A stretch of 64,000 nt of DNA, taken from contig CAZGDB010000005.1 in assembly GCA_964524705.1 (NCBI GenBank), positions 1-64,000 on the forward strand, written 5' to 3'. The position numbers were made by a program, and so were the translations under genes. Positions 8,341 to 16,407 of the stretch are shown piece by piece. Under the pieces are notes generated by a model. The model made no database searches and was not told the DNA's origin. It saw nothing but the letters and a program-made list of their open reading frames with translations. The stretch comes from CAZGDB01 sp964524705 (GTDB lineage: Bacteria; Pseudomonadota; Gammaproteobacteria; Berkiellales; Berkiellaceae). Each line of letters starts with the position of its first letter. Position 1 is the stretch's first letter.

Positions 8341-9970
8341 CTAAAGACTCCTGCAAGATGCTACGGTTTTCTACTGCTGCTAACCGCTGCGCTTTTAAAG
8401 CAAGATCTGATTCTGCCATTGCAATCGCTTTCTTCACTTCAGTAACATAGGTTTTAGTATCAACACCATACGTAGGATGTAATTGTATTTCGACTTGTTG
8501 TTCACTCGTAGGCTCATAAGCCTCAATGGACAATAACCCATCAAGGTCAATTTTAAACACGACCTTAACTTTGACCATCCCTTTGGGCTTAGGTGGCAGA
8601 TTTTTTAACATAAAAGTAGCTAAAGAACGATTGTCACTGGCTAATTCACGTTCACCTTGAACAATATGGAACACAAAACCAGTTTGCCCATCTTCGTAGG
8701 TCGTAAACCAGGATTCAGCAACCGCAGGAACGGTTGTATTACGTGGCAATATCTTTTCTACAATCCCCCCCATCGTTTCTAACCCCAGCGATAGCGGCAC
8801 TACGTCCAACAATAACCAATTACGATTAGCCGCTACTTGTCCTGCAAGCTGTGCAGCTTGATAAGTAGCCCCTATAACCACCACCGCTTCTGGATTAAGA
8901 TCACAATATACAGGGCGACCAAACTGTTGTTCTAAAGTTTGACGCACTAAAGGTATTTTACTGCTTCCACCTACCAATAAAATCCCCGCCAATGCATCCG
9001 TATCTAACTGGCTTTCGTGTAAAGCCTTATCTAATAATTGAATAGTTTTTTGTATAAATGGTGCAATCAGCTGCTCTAAATGTGTACGTGTCAACGTTAA
9101 ACTTTTATCAATCCCGATTGTTTTAAGCTCTAATACTACTGCCTCACATGTCGACAAGGATTGCTTAGCACTGGAAACTAACTCTTTTAACGCTGGTTTT
9201 GCAGCATCTGCGATTATTACTTCAGTCGTAACCCAAGCCATAATCGCATTATCGAGATCGTCCCCCCCTAATTGGAGGTCCCCACAAGAGGCTTTAACTT
9301 CAAAGATCCCATTATAGAACCCCAAGATAGAGATATCGAACGTACCCCCACCAAAATCGTAAATCGCATAGTGTTGACCTTGTTGACCCTTTTCAGGATC
9401 TTCCAACCCATATGCTAATGCTGCCGCAGTCGGTTCATTAATCAGTCTTAAAACCTGTAACCCCGCAAGCTCAGCTGCTTGTATGACCATACGTCTTTGA
9501 CTTTCATTAAAGAAAGCGGGTACTGTAATCACTGCTGCTTGGGCAGAAACCCCCTGGTCAACCGCTCTGGCTTTAAGCGTTTTTAAAATCTCTGCGGCAA
9601 CTTCCACTGCACTTTTAGGTCCTTGTGCCGTCATCACTAACACTTGTTGTTCAGTACTAGCGCTAAAATCATAAGTGGTAGGTAAACCTAAGGTCGCTAA
9701 ATCAGCCTCCCCAGCCCCCATCCAGCGTTTACTAGAGACAATCGCAGCACCTTTAGCTAATGCATCATGGCCTACCCATACCCCTTCACTGTCCCATAAG
9801 ACCGCTGAGGGCAAAAGAATTTGACCCTGCGCATCTTTTAAAATCTCTACCGTACCGTCAGCACCTAAGACGCCAACAAGAGAATAAGTAGTTCCCAAAT
9901 CTATACCAATGGTACCAAGTATGGGCTTAGGTTCAGAGGCAGCACTAAAATTTAGTTGTACCACAGACAT
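8333..9970 (-). CDS. hscA: Hsp70-type chaperone HscA, shortened lid
   Basis: Hsp70 ATPase that with HscB releases clusters from IscU. The nucleotide-binding domain shows GIDLGTTYSLVG, YDFGGGTFD and LVGGSSKIPLV; the substrate-binding beta domain (LSLGLETMGG, LPRNTTVP) follows. At 545 residues it is about 70 shorter than E. coli HscA (616); the missing part is the C-terminal helical lid after VKKAIAMAESDL. No gap or second frame explains the loss. It overlaps hscB by 19 bases and fdx by 8. Confidence 0.95.
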   Translation of the reverse strand: MSVVQLNFSAASEPKPILGTIGIDLGTTYSLVGVLGADGTVEILKDAQGQILLPSAVLWDSEGVWVGHDALAKGAAIVSSKRWMGAGEADLATLGLPTTYDFSASTEQQVLVMTAQGPKSAVEVAAEILKTLKARAVDQGVSAQAAVITVPAFFNESQRRMVIQAAELAGLQVLRLINEPTAAALAYGLEDPEKGQQGQHYAIYDFGGGTFDISILGFYNGIFEVKASCGDLQLGGDDLDNAIMAWVTTEVIIADAAKPALKELVSSAKQSLSTCEAVVLELKTIGIDKSLTLTRTHLEQLIAPFIQKTIQLLDKALHESQLDTDALAGILLVGGSSKIPLVRQTLEQQFGRPVYCDLNPEAVVVIGATYQAAQLAGQVAANRNWLLLDVVPLSLGLETMGGIVEKILPRNTTVPAVAESWFTTYEDGQTGFVFHIVQGERELASDNRSLATFMLKNLPPKPKGMVKVKVVFKIDLDGLLSIEAYEPTSEQQVEIQLHPTYGVDTKTYVTEVKKAIAMAESDLALKAQRLAAVENRSILQESLDA

Positions 9971-10443
9971 GTCTCCCTCTTCTGTTGTACGTCCATTTTT
10001 AGTTTTTCATAAAAATGCCAATCACACAGTATATTAGCTGCTTTTTCTAAAGATTCTTCTAATCCGCTTAAAAAGCGTTTAGGTAATGTCCCCAATGTCG
10101 CATCCACATGTGCTAAAAACTGTTGTAAGGCACTTCGGGTTTGGATGGTTTCTAATTGATGTCTCAGCTCAAAATGCAAATCTAAATCCCCGCCCATACT
10201 CTGTAAGGGTACAGATTGACGTTGTAACCAATAGCCTGCACTTTTAATAGGATCTTTTAAGATAACATACGCACTATTGATATAAGCCATAACATCAGCA
10301 GAGGCAGCTTCACCCCTATCAGGATGAAACTTCAGGGCCAACAAATGATATTTTTTGGTTAATACACCCAGATCTAAAAAAGGCACACTAGGCACCTCAA
10401 ACAACGTATAGTAATCTAATTTTAATATATCAAGTGGCGACAC
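9952..10443 (-). CDS. hscB: J-domain co-chaperone HscB
   Basis: J-protein that brings IscU to HscA. The HPD motif is in ALKFHPDRG, followed by an all-helical IscU-binding C-terminal domain. I place the start at GTG 10443 (MSPLDILKLDYYTLF): it has GGAGA 8 bases upstream and matches the family, while longer frames to 10497 only read through iscA. It then overlaps the iscA end by 14 bases; about 163 residues, slightly short of E. coli HscB (171). Confidence 0.92.
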   Translation of the reverse strand: MSPLDILKLDYYTLFEVPSVPFLDLGVLTKKYHLLALKFHPDRGEAASADVMAYINSAYVILKDPIKSAGYWLQRQSVPLQSMGGDLDLHFELRHQLETIQTRSALQQFLAHVDATLGTLPKRFLSGLEESLEKAANILCDWHFYEKLKMDVQQKRETCLWYN

Positions 10444-10777
10444 TAAAACTTTCTCCACAACCACAAGTTCCAGAAGCATTTGGGTTGTTAAAAACAATTT
10501 CCGAATTCAACCCTTCTGTTTTTAAAGCCAATTGCGTGCCTTTTAAAAATTTCACGAGCAACTCTTCATCTACCACTACAGTAACGTCATGCTCCTCAAA
10601 CTTAAATACCGCATCTAATTCGGTAATTTCTTTAGCTGCATCTAAGTAATAAGCATACCCTGAACATCCGGCTTTTTTCACCCCTATACGAATACCAGAA
10701 ACCCCAGGCATCCCTATTAATACTTGTTGTAAATAAGCCCCAGCTTCCGGGGTAACCGTAATTACGCCACTGGACAT
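10430..10777 (-). CDS. iscA: A-type Fe-S carrier IscA
   Basis: HesB/IscA-fold protein that delivers Fe-S clusters. The three conserved cysteines are in AGCSGYAY and in the C-terminal TCGCGESF. 115 residues is normal. The start lies inside the end of iscU (16-base overlap). Confidence 0.95.
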   Translation of the reverse strand: MSSGVITVTPEAGAYLQQVLIGMPGVSGIRIGVKKAGCSGYAYYLDAAKEITELDAVFKFEEHDVTVVVDEELLVKFLKGTQLALKTEGLNSEIVFNNPNASGTCGCGESFSVAT

Positions 10778-11163
10778 TCTGCTTCAGCCTGTTTTTTACG
10801 GTAATCTGCAATTGCAGATCTAATTGCATCTTCTGCCAATACAGAACAGTGAATTTTAACGGGTGGTAAATTTAACTCTTCTGCAATCGCAACATTTTTA
10901 AGAGTAGCCGCTTCATCCAAGGTTTTACCCTTGAGCCACTCGGTTGCTAAAGAACTAGAAGCAATCGCTGAACCACAGCCATAAGTTTTAAATACCGCTT
11001 CTTCAATAACACCTTGTTCATTCACTTTGATTTGCAGCTTCATGACATCGCCACACGCAGGGGCCCCGACCATCCCGGTACCCACTTGTTTATCTTGCTT
11101 ATCTAAAGCACCCACATTACGTGGATTATGATAATGGTCTAAAACTTTATCACTATATGCCAT
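10762..11163 (-). CDS. iscU: Fe-S scaffold IscU
   Basis: Scaffold on which [2Fe-2S] clusters form with sulfur from IscS. The three ligand cysteines are in GAPACGDVMKL, YGCGSAIASSS and IHCSVLAEDA, and the HscA-recognition motif LPPVK precedes the third. 133 residues, full length; 18 bases after iscS. Confidence 0.97.
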   Translation of the reverse strand: MAYSDKVLDHYHNPRNVGALDKQDKQVGTGMVGAPACGDVMKLQIKVNEQGVIEEAVFKTYGCGSAIASSSLATEWLKGKTLDEAATLKNVAIAEELNLPPVKIHCSVLAEDAIRSAIADYRKKQAEAECPVA

Positions 11164-11181
11164 GTTGACCCCATCCTTCCT

Positions 11182-12387
11182 TTAATGTTCTACCCATTGT
11201 ACGGTTTCTAAATCTATCCCTTCTTGGACCATTTCCCATAAAGGTGACATCTGACGTAAATGGTTGACTGCATTTTTAACCAATACAATCGCTTCATCTA
11301 TTTCTTGCTCAGTGGTAAAGCGGCCTATCCCAAATCTTAAGGAACTGTGTGCTACTTCATCACTCACACCTAAGGCACGCAATACATAAGAGGGTTCCAA
11401 GCTTGCAGAAGTACACGCCGACCCAGAAGACAAAGCTAAGCGGTCTAATGCCATAATCAGTGATTCCCCTTCCACATAGTGAAAGCTGACATTCAAATTC
11501 CCTGGTACACGCTGTTCTAAATCTCCATTAACCGTCACTGCAGGTAAAGTTTGTAAGCCTTCCCATAAACGCGTTCTTAAAGCCAGCACCCGCTTTGATT
11601 CTTCTGCCATCTCTAAACGAGCCAAACGACAGGCCTCCCCCATCCCCACAATCTGGTGAGTCGGTAACGTGCCAGATCTAAAACCACGCTCATGACCTCC
11701 CCCGTGCATCTGTGCTTCTAAACGCACACGTGGGGTTCGTCCTACATACAACACCCCGATCCCTTTAGGACCATAGAGCTTATGTGCAGATAAAGATAAT
11801 AAATCAATCTTCATGGCTTTAACGTCAATAGAGACCTTGCCAGCACTTTGTGCAGCATCTACATGTAATAAAATATCTCGAGCACGGGTTAAGGCACCTA
11901 TAGCAGCAATATCCTGCAAAACCCCAATTTCATTATTAGCATGCATAATAGATACTAAAATGGTATCTGGCCTCAAGGCTGCTTTTAATTTTTCTAAATC
12001 TAAAATCCCATTTTTTTCAGGCAACAAGTAAGTCACCTCAAATCCTTCACGTTCTAATTGACGGCAAGGATCTAAAACGGCCTTATGTTCTGTTTGACAG
12101 GTCACAATGTGTCTGCCTTTGCTTTTATAAAAATGTGCAGCACCCTTAATAGCCAAGTTGTTGGCTTCTGTGGCACCACTCGTCCAAACGATTTCTCGTG
12201 GATCTGCTGCTAAAAGCTGAGCTACCTCAGAACGTGCAGCTTCAATTAAATTTTCCGCTTGCCACCCATAAGTATGCGAGCGTGATGCGGAGTTCCCAAA
12301 ATCTTCCTTTAGGGTAACAATCATTTTCTCAATAACACGTGGGTCTAAAGGTGTTGTAGCACTATAATCAAAATAAAACGGTTTCAT
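11182..12387 (-). CDS. iscS: Cysteine desulfurase IscS
   Basis: PLP enzyme that converts cysteine to alanine plus protein-bound persulfide for Fe-S clusters and thiolated tRNA. The PLP lysine is in SAHKLYGPKG, and the mobile loop SSGSACTSASLEPSYVL carries the catalytic Cys. 401 residues is standard. The ATG at 12387 has GGAGG 6 bases upstream and overlaps by ATGA the stop of a 24-codon ORF. No iscR lies upstream, so control of this operon must differ from E. coli unless IscR is encoded elsewhere. Confidence 0.97.
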   Translation of the reverse strand: MKPFYFDYSATTPLDPRVIEKMIVTLKEDFGNSASRSHTYGWQAENLIEAARSEVAQLLAADPREIVWTSGATEANNLAIKGAAHFYKSKGRHIVTCQTEHKAVLDPCRQLEREGFEVTYLLPEKNGILDLEKLKAALRPDTILVSIMHANNEIGVLQDIAAIGALTRARDILLHVDAAQSAGKVSIDVKAMKIDLLSLSAHKLYGPKGIGVLYVGRTPRVRLEAQMHGGGHERGFRSGTLPTHQIVGMGEACRLARLEMAEESKRVLALRTRLWEGLQTLPAVTVNGDLEQRVPGNLNVSFHYVEGESLIMALDRLALSSGSACTSASLEPSYVLRALGVSDEVAHSSLRFGIGRFTTEQEIDEAIVLVKNAVNHLRQMSPLWEMVQEGIDLETVQWVEH

Positions 12388-12458
12388 AGGGGGTCCTCCG
12401 AGCGCAAACTATTCCATAACTGACTAAAAGAGTCAAGGAAACCCCTTTTTTTAGCCAT
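12384..12458 (-). CDS. 24-residue leader ORF coupled to iscS
   Basis: A short frame begins with ATG at 12458 behind a strong GAGGAGA site and encodes MAKKRGFLDSFSQLWNSLRS plus EDPL. Its TGA overlaps the iscS ATG in an ATGA junction, and the iscS ribosome site lies inside it. This is the usual layout of translational coupling. The peptide is basic at the start and amphipathic, without Cys. It could be a leader peptide or a small protein; I know no family for it. Confidence 0.6.
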   Translation of the reverse strand: MAKKRGFLDSFSQLWNSLRSEDPL

Positions 12459-12477
12459 ATCTCTCCTCTTTTTACCG

Positions 12478-12501
12478 AAATAAATGCAGCTGCACTTATT
12501 T
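12478..12501. promoter_or_regulatory. 24-bp near-perfect palindrome upstream of the isc operon
   Basis: The left half AAATAAATGCAG and right half CTGCACTTATTT are inverted copies with a single mismatched pair. It lies 20 bases upstream of the leader ORF, in the divergent region between isc and the unknown gene at 12599. A dimeric repressor site is the obvious reading; the binding protein is unknown. Confidence 0.5.
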
Positions 12502-12532
12502 TTTAACCAATAAGTCAGAAAACTAAAAATTA

Positions 12533-12561
12533 TTGACTTGTGTTTAGGTTTTTGATAAAGT
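12533..12561 (+). promoter_or_regulatory. Probable sigma-70 promoter for the gene at 12599
   Basis: TTGACT and TAAAGT are separated by 17 bases and lie 38 bases before the start codon. The -35 box matches 5 of 6 and the -10 box 4 of 6. Confidence 0.5.
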
Positions 12562-12598
12562 CAGATTAAGAACTAAAAGAAGTTATGGGGTAAGCGAA

Positions 12599-12994
12599 AT
12601 GAAAAACATTTGTCTCGATACTACCGTTACACGCATCCATGCCACCACAGAGCGTACTTTAAATACGGTGGACAAGGTGATCCCACGCGTATTTATTACT
12701 TCTACCTTCAGCACCATCATATTAGCAGGTTTAAGTGCTTGGCTTTCTCAAGTCATCGATGCCCCTGGCATTTTGCCAGATCTGATCTTAAACACTGCCA
12801 CGATTATCATTGCTACCTATGCCCATAAAATTACGCGCCGTTATGCAGCTAAACGCGCTGCTGCAGAACAAGATGCACATTATGCGATGCTACAAGAAAC
12901 CTTAGCCAGTTTAAACGACATTATCCATACCCCACATGATATCGGGATTATCGTCCCCTCACACATCCACAACCAAGAATGTGAAAGTGCCTAA
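12599..12994 (+). CDS. Small membrane protein of unknown function
   Basis: A 131-residue protein with two hydrophobic segments, about residues 31-49 (VFITSTFSTIILAGLSAWL) and 60-76, then a basic stretch (KITRRYAAKRAAAEQ) and a hydrophilic tail with several His. It has its own promoter-like sequence and no close neighbour on its strand, so it is probably monocistronic. Orientation rules would place the basic stretch in the cytoplasm. I do not recognise a family. Confidence 0.6.
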   Translation: MKNICLDTTVTRIHATTERTLNTVDKVIPRVFITSTFSTIILAGLSAWLSQVIDAPGILPDLILNTATIIIATYAHKITRRYAAKRAAAEQDAHYAMLQETLASLNDIIHTPHDIGIIVPSHIHNQECESA

Positions 12995-13129
12995 GCATAA
13001 TAGCTTTTAAAAAAATCTGTTTAATCTTCCTCGATTTTATAATCTCTTCTGAACATCTGCTTTATTCCTATTCACCTTCACCATAGTGAAACCACACCTC
13101 ATTTTATTCTAATTTTTCAAAAATAAGTA

Positions 13130-13158
13130 TTGCAACTGACATAATTTAATGTTATTTT
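13130..13158 (+). promoter_or_regulatory. Probable promoter for the gene at 13197
   Basis: TTGCAA and TATTTT with a 17-base spacer, ending 38 bases before the start codon and followed by a very AT-rich stretch. Confidence 0.4.
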
Positions 13159-13196
13159 TAAGTCATAAAAATAAATAAAAAATATGGAGGGTGCAA

Positions 13197-13814
13197 ATGA
13201 GTAAGCATCACAGAAAGAAAAAAGAGAAAAAAACTGTAGTAACTACACCTCGTCCAGCTTCTCCTGTAGTAGAACAACTAGATAATACAGTGATACCCAC
13301 ACTTACTTCTGCACTTGCCAGCGCAGCTATCACGAGTTTAAACCTCCCCAAAGACGTAACAGCATTTGCTAGCAAGGCAGCTGCTGAGGCAAGTAAAACA
13401 AAGGCTAAAAAGATTACCTTAGGTGGTATCTGGGGTGTTATTAAACAGCATAAAATCGCAAGCACTTTAGTAGGATTAAGTGTTGCTGGCGCCGGGATTG
13501 CAACGGGTGTTGTAGTCAATAGTGCTGTAACTGCAATCAAAAACATCCCTGGTGTGTTCACCCCCATGACCTTATTGTCTCTAGTAGGGCAAAGTGAAAT
13601 GGATAATATCATCCTTAATCACACTGAAAAACTTGAATTACCCACAGGCATCACTGTTATAGCTCAAAGTTTAGGCGCTGCTGCTGGTGCTAATAACCCG
13701 CACGCCTATGCGATTCTCGGTGCTAAAAAAGTACTAGAAACAGCAAACACTTACATCTGTGAACACGAAGATGAGCTCAGAAGCAGTTTGGATAGTATTG
13801 CAGGTTACAATTAA
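13197..13814 (+). CDS. Unknown Lys-rich/Ala-rich protein with central hydrophobic segment
   Basis: The ATG at 13197 sits 6 bases after GGAGG; the in-frame GTG at 13191 is too close to that site. The 205-residue protein opens with a very basic stretch (SKHHRKKKEKK), then a Thr/Pro part, amphipathic Ala-rich helices, a Gly/Ala/Val hydrophobic stretch at about 95-120 (STLVGLSVAGAGIATGVVV), and a C-terminal acidic helix. Strong ribosome site, promoter and terminator suggest good expression. In layout it resembles the protein at 24132-24827 but I cannot show homology by eye. No function assigned. Confidence 0.65.
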   Translation: MSKHHRKKKEKKTVVTTPRPASPVVEQLDNTVIPTLTSALASAAITSLNLPKDVTAFASKAAAEASKTKAKKITLGGIWGVIKQHKIASTLVGLSVAGAGIATGVVVNSAVTAIKNIPGVFTPMTLLSLVGQSEMDNIILNHTEKLELPTGITVIAQSLGAAAGANNPHAYAILGAKKVLETANTYICEHEDELRSSLDSIAGYN

Positions 13815-13826
13815 TGCTCTAACATC

Positions 13827-13866
13827 AAAAAAGGCACCCTAGATTAATCTAAGGTGCCTTTTTTTA
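13827..13866. terminator. Bidirectional intrinsic terminator
   Basis: AAAAAAGGCACC and GGTGCCTTTTTT form a perfect stem around an inner AT-rich inverted repeat; T runs occur on both strands. It separates the convergent gene at 13197-13814 from ppiD. Confidence 0.85.
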
Positions 13867-13887
13867 TTTACGGAATAGAAAACTCAC

Positions 13888-15750
13888 TTAATAACGTTGT
13901 ATTTTAGATTGTTCCATCAATTCCGCTAAAGGCAATTTAAATTCGAGATCTGCCATTGCTTGTCCAATAGCCACCACATAGTCTTTTTTCTTTGCATCTG
14001 GCAACGCAGCATAACTGCCATCTTCAATGTTTTGTAACAAAACAATTGCTCTATCCCCGTTGGCCAGCTTTACTGCCCCATAGAGGCGTTCTGAACCTAC
14101 TGGATGAGGTAATGCATAGGCGGTCTGTACTACTGCACTATCTATCTCTGTAGAGTGTCGTGTCAACAAACGACTTTGACCTAAAGTATAACCATATTCT
14201 TTTACTAAGGCATTCCACTGCATCTCGTCTTGTGAAGCCGCCAATAATGCTTCCACTTGTTTTTGCAACACCGCTTCAGCTTCTTGTTGACGCACTTTCG
14301 CTTCGACACTGGACATGACTTTATCCAAAGGTTGTTGCTGTGCAGGCGTGTATTGTGAAACCTGTAAAACTAAATAGTGTTCCGCAGACAACTCAATCAC
14401 ATCAGATACTTTGCCGTCGATCACATCCTTTTCGGCCAAAGCTTCACGAACAGGAGTGTATTGTAAAATTCCAGTGGTTTCATTAGCAGCTAAATTAAAG
14501 GACTCTAACTTCTTATGAATCGCAGCAGCAACTGTATCCATACCTTCTGCTTTATCATAAAGACCATCAGAGAGTTGCTCCACATCTTGCAATAAGGCTT
14601 CTTCAGCCTTTTCACTCATCTTTTGAGTCTTGATGGCTGCTTTCACAGTTTCAAAACTTTGAGTTTGTGCTGATTTTTTGTTCAACAATTGAATCAAATG
14701 CAACCCATAAGGTGTTTTTACGACACTAGAGACATCGCCTTTATTTTGCAAAGCAAAAGCTGCAGCCTCAAACTCTGGCACAAAATCCCCTTTAGACATC
14801 CAATCTAATGCTCCACCTTGTTCAGCAGAACTAGGATCTTGAGAGTACTTTTTAGCCAAAGCACTAAATTTTTCACCTTTTTTAAGAGATTCTTGAATTT
14901 TTTGCAGAGTAGCTTCTGCTTCAGACTCTTTACCTTCTTCAGAAGAAACCAAAATATGTGCTACTTTAATCTGTGCGGGCACTTGGTATTGGGCGATATT
15001 TTCTTCATATACTTTTTTAAGCTCAGCATCCGTTACTGCCACTTTAGAAAGATAGTCAGCAAGCTTTAATTCAATATATTTCCCTTTAAAATGTTCTGGA
15101 GACATAAATTCAGAAGGGTTCGCATCATAATAAGCTTTAGCCATCTCAGGCTGAAACTTCACTTTTTGTAATAAAGGTTTTTTAGGCAAAGATAATACTC
15201 TAACCGCACGTTTTTGCTCAAACAGCTTAGTAATCAACTCTGCTTCAAACGGCAGGACAAACGTGCTTTGACCAACTCCTGTTTGCAACTGACGAATTAA
15301 CAAGTTTTTCTTAAACATTGCTAAAAAGGCGTCAGAGCTCAATTGGTTCGCTTGTAACACCATATGCATACGTTCTGCAGAGAACTTACCATTTTCTTGA
15401 AACTCTGGAATAGAAGCAATTAAAGCTTGCAATGCTTGTTCTGGAACCACTAGACCTAATTTTTTAGCATATTGAATCAATACTTGCTCTTCAATCAGCC
15501 CTTGTAAAATTTTGTTTTTTAAAGCTTGTGCTTGTTCTGGGTTTTGCGGCTGTTGACGTTCTAAACGTTGCGCCATCCCATCCACTTCTTGCCAAGAAAT
15601 CTCCACGCCATTGACCTTAGCGGCGACTCCTTGCCCACGACCTCCCCCTAAATACTCATTGACGCCTAAAAGTGCAAAACTTAAGGAAACAACAATCACT
15701 AATACCAAGGATACCCAACGATGTGCCTTATCTCGTAAAAATTGGATCAT
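13888..15750 (-). CDS. ppiD: Periplasmic folding chaperone PpiD
   Basis: Inner-membrane-anchored chaperone of the SecYEG exit site. One membrane helix near residues 13-30 (VSLVLVIVVSLSFALLGV) is followed by a SurA-like N-terminal region, a parvulin domain at about 265-365 (AHILVSSEEG, FSALAKKYSQDPSSAEQGGALDWM, TPYGLHLIQLL), and a helical C-terminal region. 620 residues matches E. coli PpiD (623). It follows hupB and two tRNAs, the order of pseudomonads. Its known partner YfgM is encoded at 2567-3214. Confidence 0.95.
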   Translation of the reverse strand: MIQFLRDKAHRWVSLVLVIVVSLSFALLGVNEYLGGGRGQGVAAKVNGVEISWQEVDGMAQRLERQQPQNPEQAQALKNKILQGLIEEQVLIQYAKKLGLVVPEQALQALIASIPEFQENGKFSAERMHMVLQANQLSSDAFLAMFKKNLLIRQLQTGVGQSTFVLPFEAELITKLFEQKRAVRVLSLPKKPLLQKVKFQPEMAKAYYDANPSEFMSPEHFKGKYIELKLADYLSKVAVTDAELKKVYEENIAQYQVPAQIKVAHILVSSEEGKESEAEATLQKIQESLKKGEKFSALAKKYSQDPSSAEQGGALDWMSKGDFVPEFEAAAFALQNKGDVSSVVKTPYGLHLIQLLNKKSAQTQSFETVKAAIKTQKMSEKAEEALLQDVEQLSDGLYDKAEGMDTVAAAIHKKLESFNLAANETTGILQYTPVREALAEKDVIDGKVSDVIELSAEHYLVLQVSQYTPAQQQPLDKVMSSVEAKVRQQEAEAVLQKQVEALLAASQDEMQWNALVKEYGYTLGQSRLLTRHSTEIDSAVVQTAYALPHPVGSERLYGAVKLANGDRAIVLLQNIEDGSYAALPDAKKKDYVVAIGQAMADLEFKLPLAELMEQSKIQRY

Positions 15751-15794
15751 TTTTTTACCCTAAAAAAAAGGACAGGTCACCCTGTCCATAAAGT

Positions 15795-15871
15795 TGGCGG
15801 AGCGGACGGGACTCGAACCCGCGACCCCCGGCGTGACAGGCCGGTATTCTAACCAACTGAACTACCGCTCC
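15795..15871 (-). tRNA. tRNA-Asp (GTC)
   Basis: A 77-base cloverleaf reading from GGAGCGGTAGTTCAG at 15871; the anticodon loop CTGTCAC gives GTC. T arm GGTTCGAGTCC is intact and 3' CCA is encoded. Confidence 0.97.
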
Positions 15872-15886
15872 TAAACTGTTAAAAAA

Positions 15887-15962
15887 TGGTGGGTGCTGAG
15901 GGGATCGAACCCGCGACCTCCGCCTTGTAAGGGCGATGCTCTACCAGCTGAGCTAAGCACCC
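15887..15962 (-). tRNA. tRNA-Val (TAC)
   Basis: A 76-base cloverleaf starting GGGTGCTTAGCTCAG at 15962; the anticodon loop CTTACAA gives TAC. The T arm is intact and CCA is encoded. It lies 15 bases upstream of tRNA-Asp, so both probably share one transcript. Confidence 0.97.
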
Positions 15963-15973
15963 AAGTTTTAAAC

Positions 15974-16291
15974 CTAGGCTGTTTCACCTTCTTCAACAAT
16001 TGCGCCAGAGTTTACAGCATCTTTAAGCACTTTGGAAGCCTTAAATGATGGAACTAAACAAGCGGCGATCTGAATAGCTGCACCAGTCTTAGGATTGCGA
16101 CCAACACGAGCAGCACGTTTACTGACTCCCATGACCCCAATACCAGGTAAAGAGACCGAATGCCCCTGACGCAAGGCTTGTGTAACAGTAGAAAGCAGAG
16201 CTTCTAATGCACGACCTGCATCCGCTTTCGATAAGTTTGCCGATTCCGCGATTGCGTTAATCATTTCAGATTTATTAATTACATTGCTCAC
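15974..16291 (-). CDS. hupB: DNA-binding protein HU
   Basis: Small histone-like dimer that bends DNA. The family pattern NKSEMINAIAESANLSKADA, SLPGIGVM and the arm GRNPKTGAAIQIAA are present. The GTG at 16291 has GGGG 8 bases upstream and gives a family-like start (MSNVINKSEM); the ATG at 16303 would add four residues. A C-terminal extension (GAIVEEGETA) is longer than in E. coli HupB. It sits between lon and ppiD as in many gammaproteobacteria. Confidence 0.93.
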   Translation of the reverse strand: MSNVINKSEMINAIAESANLSKADAGRALEALLSTVTQALRQGHSVSLPGIGVMGVSKRAARVGRNPKTGAAIQIAACLVPSFKASKVLKDAVNSGAIVEEGETA

Positions 16292-16407
16292 TGTGGACCC
16301 CATAATAATATAAGTTCGGGGTCAAACCACAACCCCTTGCTGCAGACACATTTTAAAAACCCAACCGAAGGGGAATTTATAACAAGTGCACTATAACACG
16401 TCAAGCA

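Noticed and set aside
10444..10497. Longer HscB start at 10497
   Set aside because: The extra residues are out-of-frame iscA sequence; GTG 10443 has a ribosome site and matches the family.
13208..13612. Minus-strand frame of 134 codons opposite the gene at 13197
   Set aside because: No ribosome site; the plus-strand gene has promoter, ribosome site and terminator in the right order.
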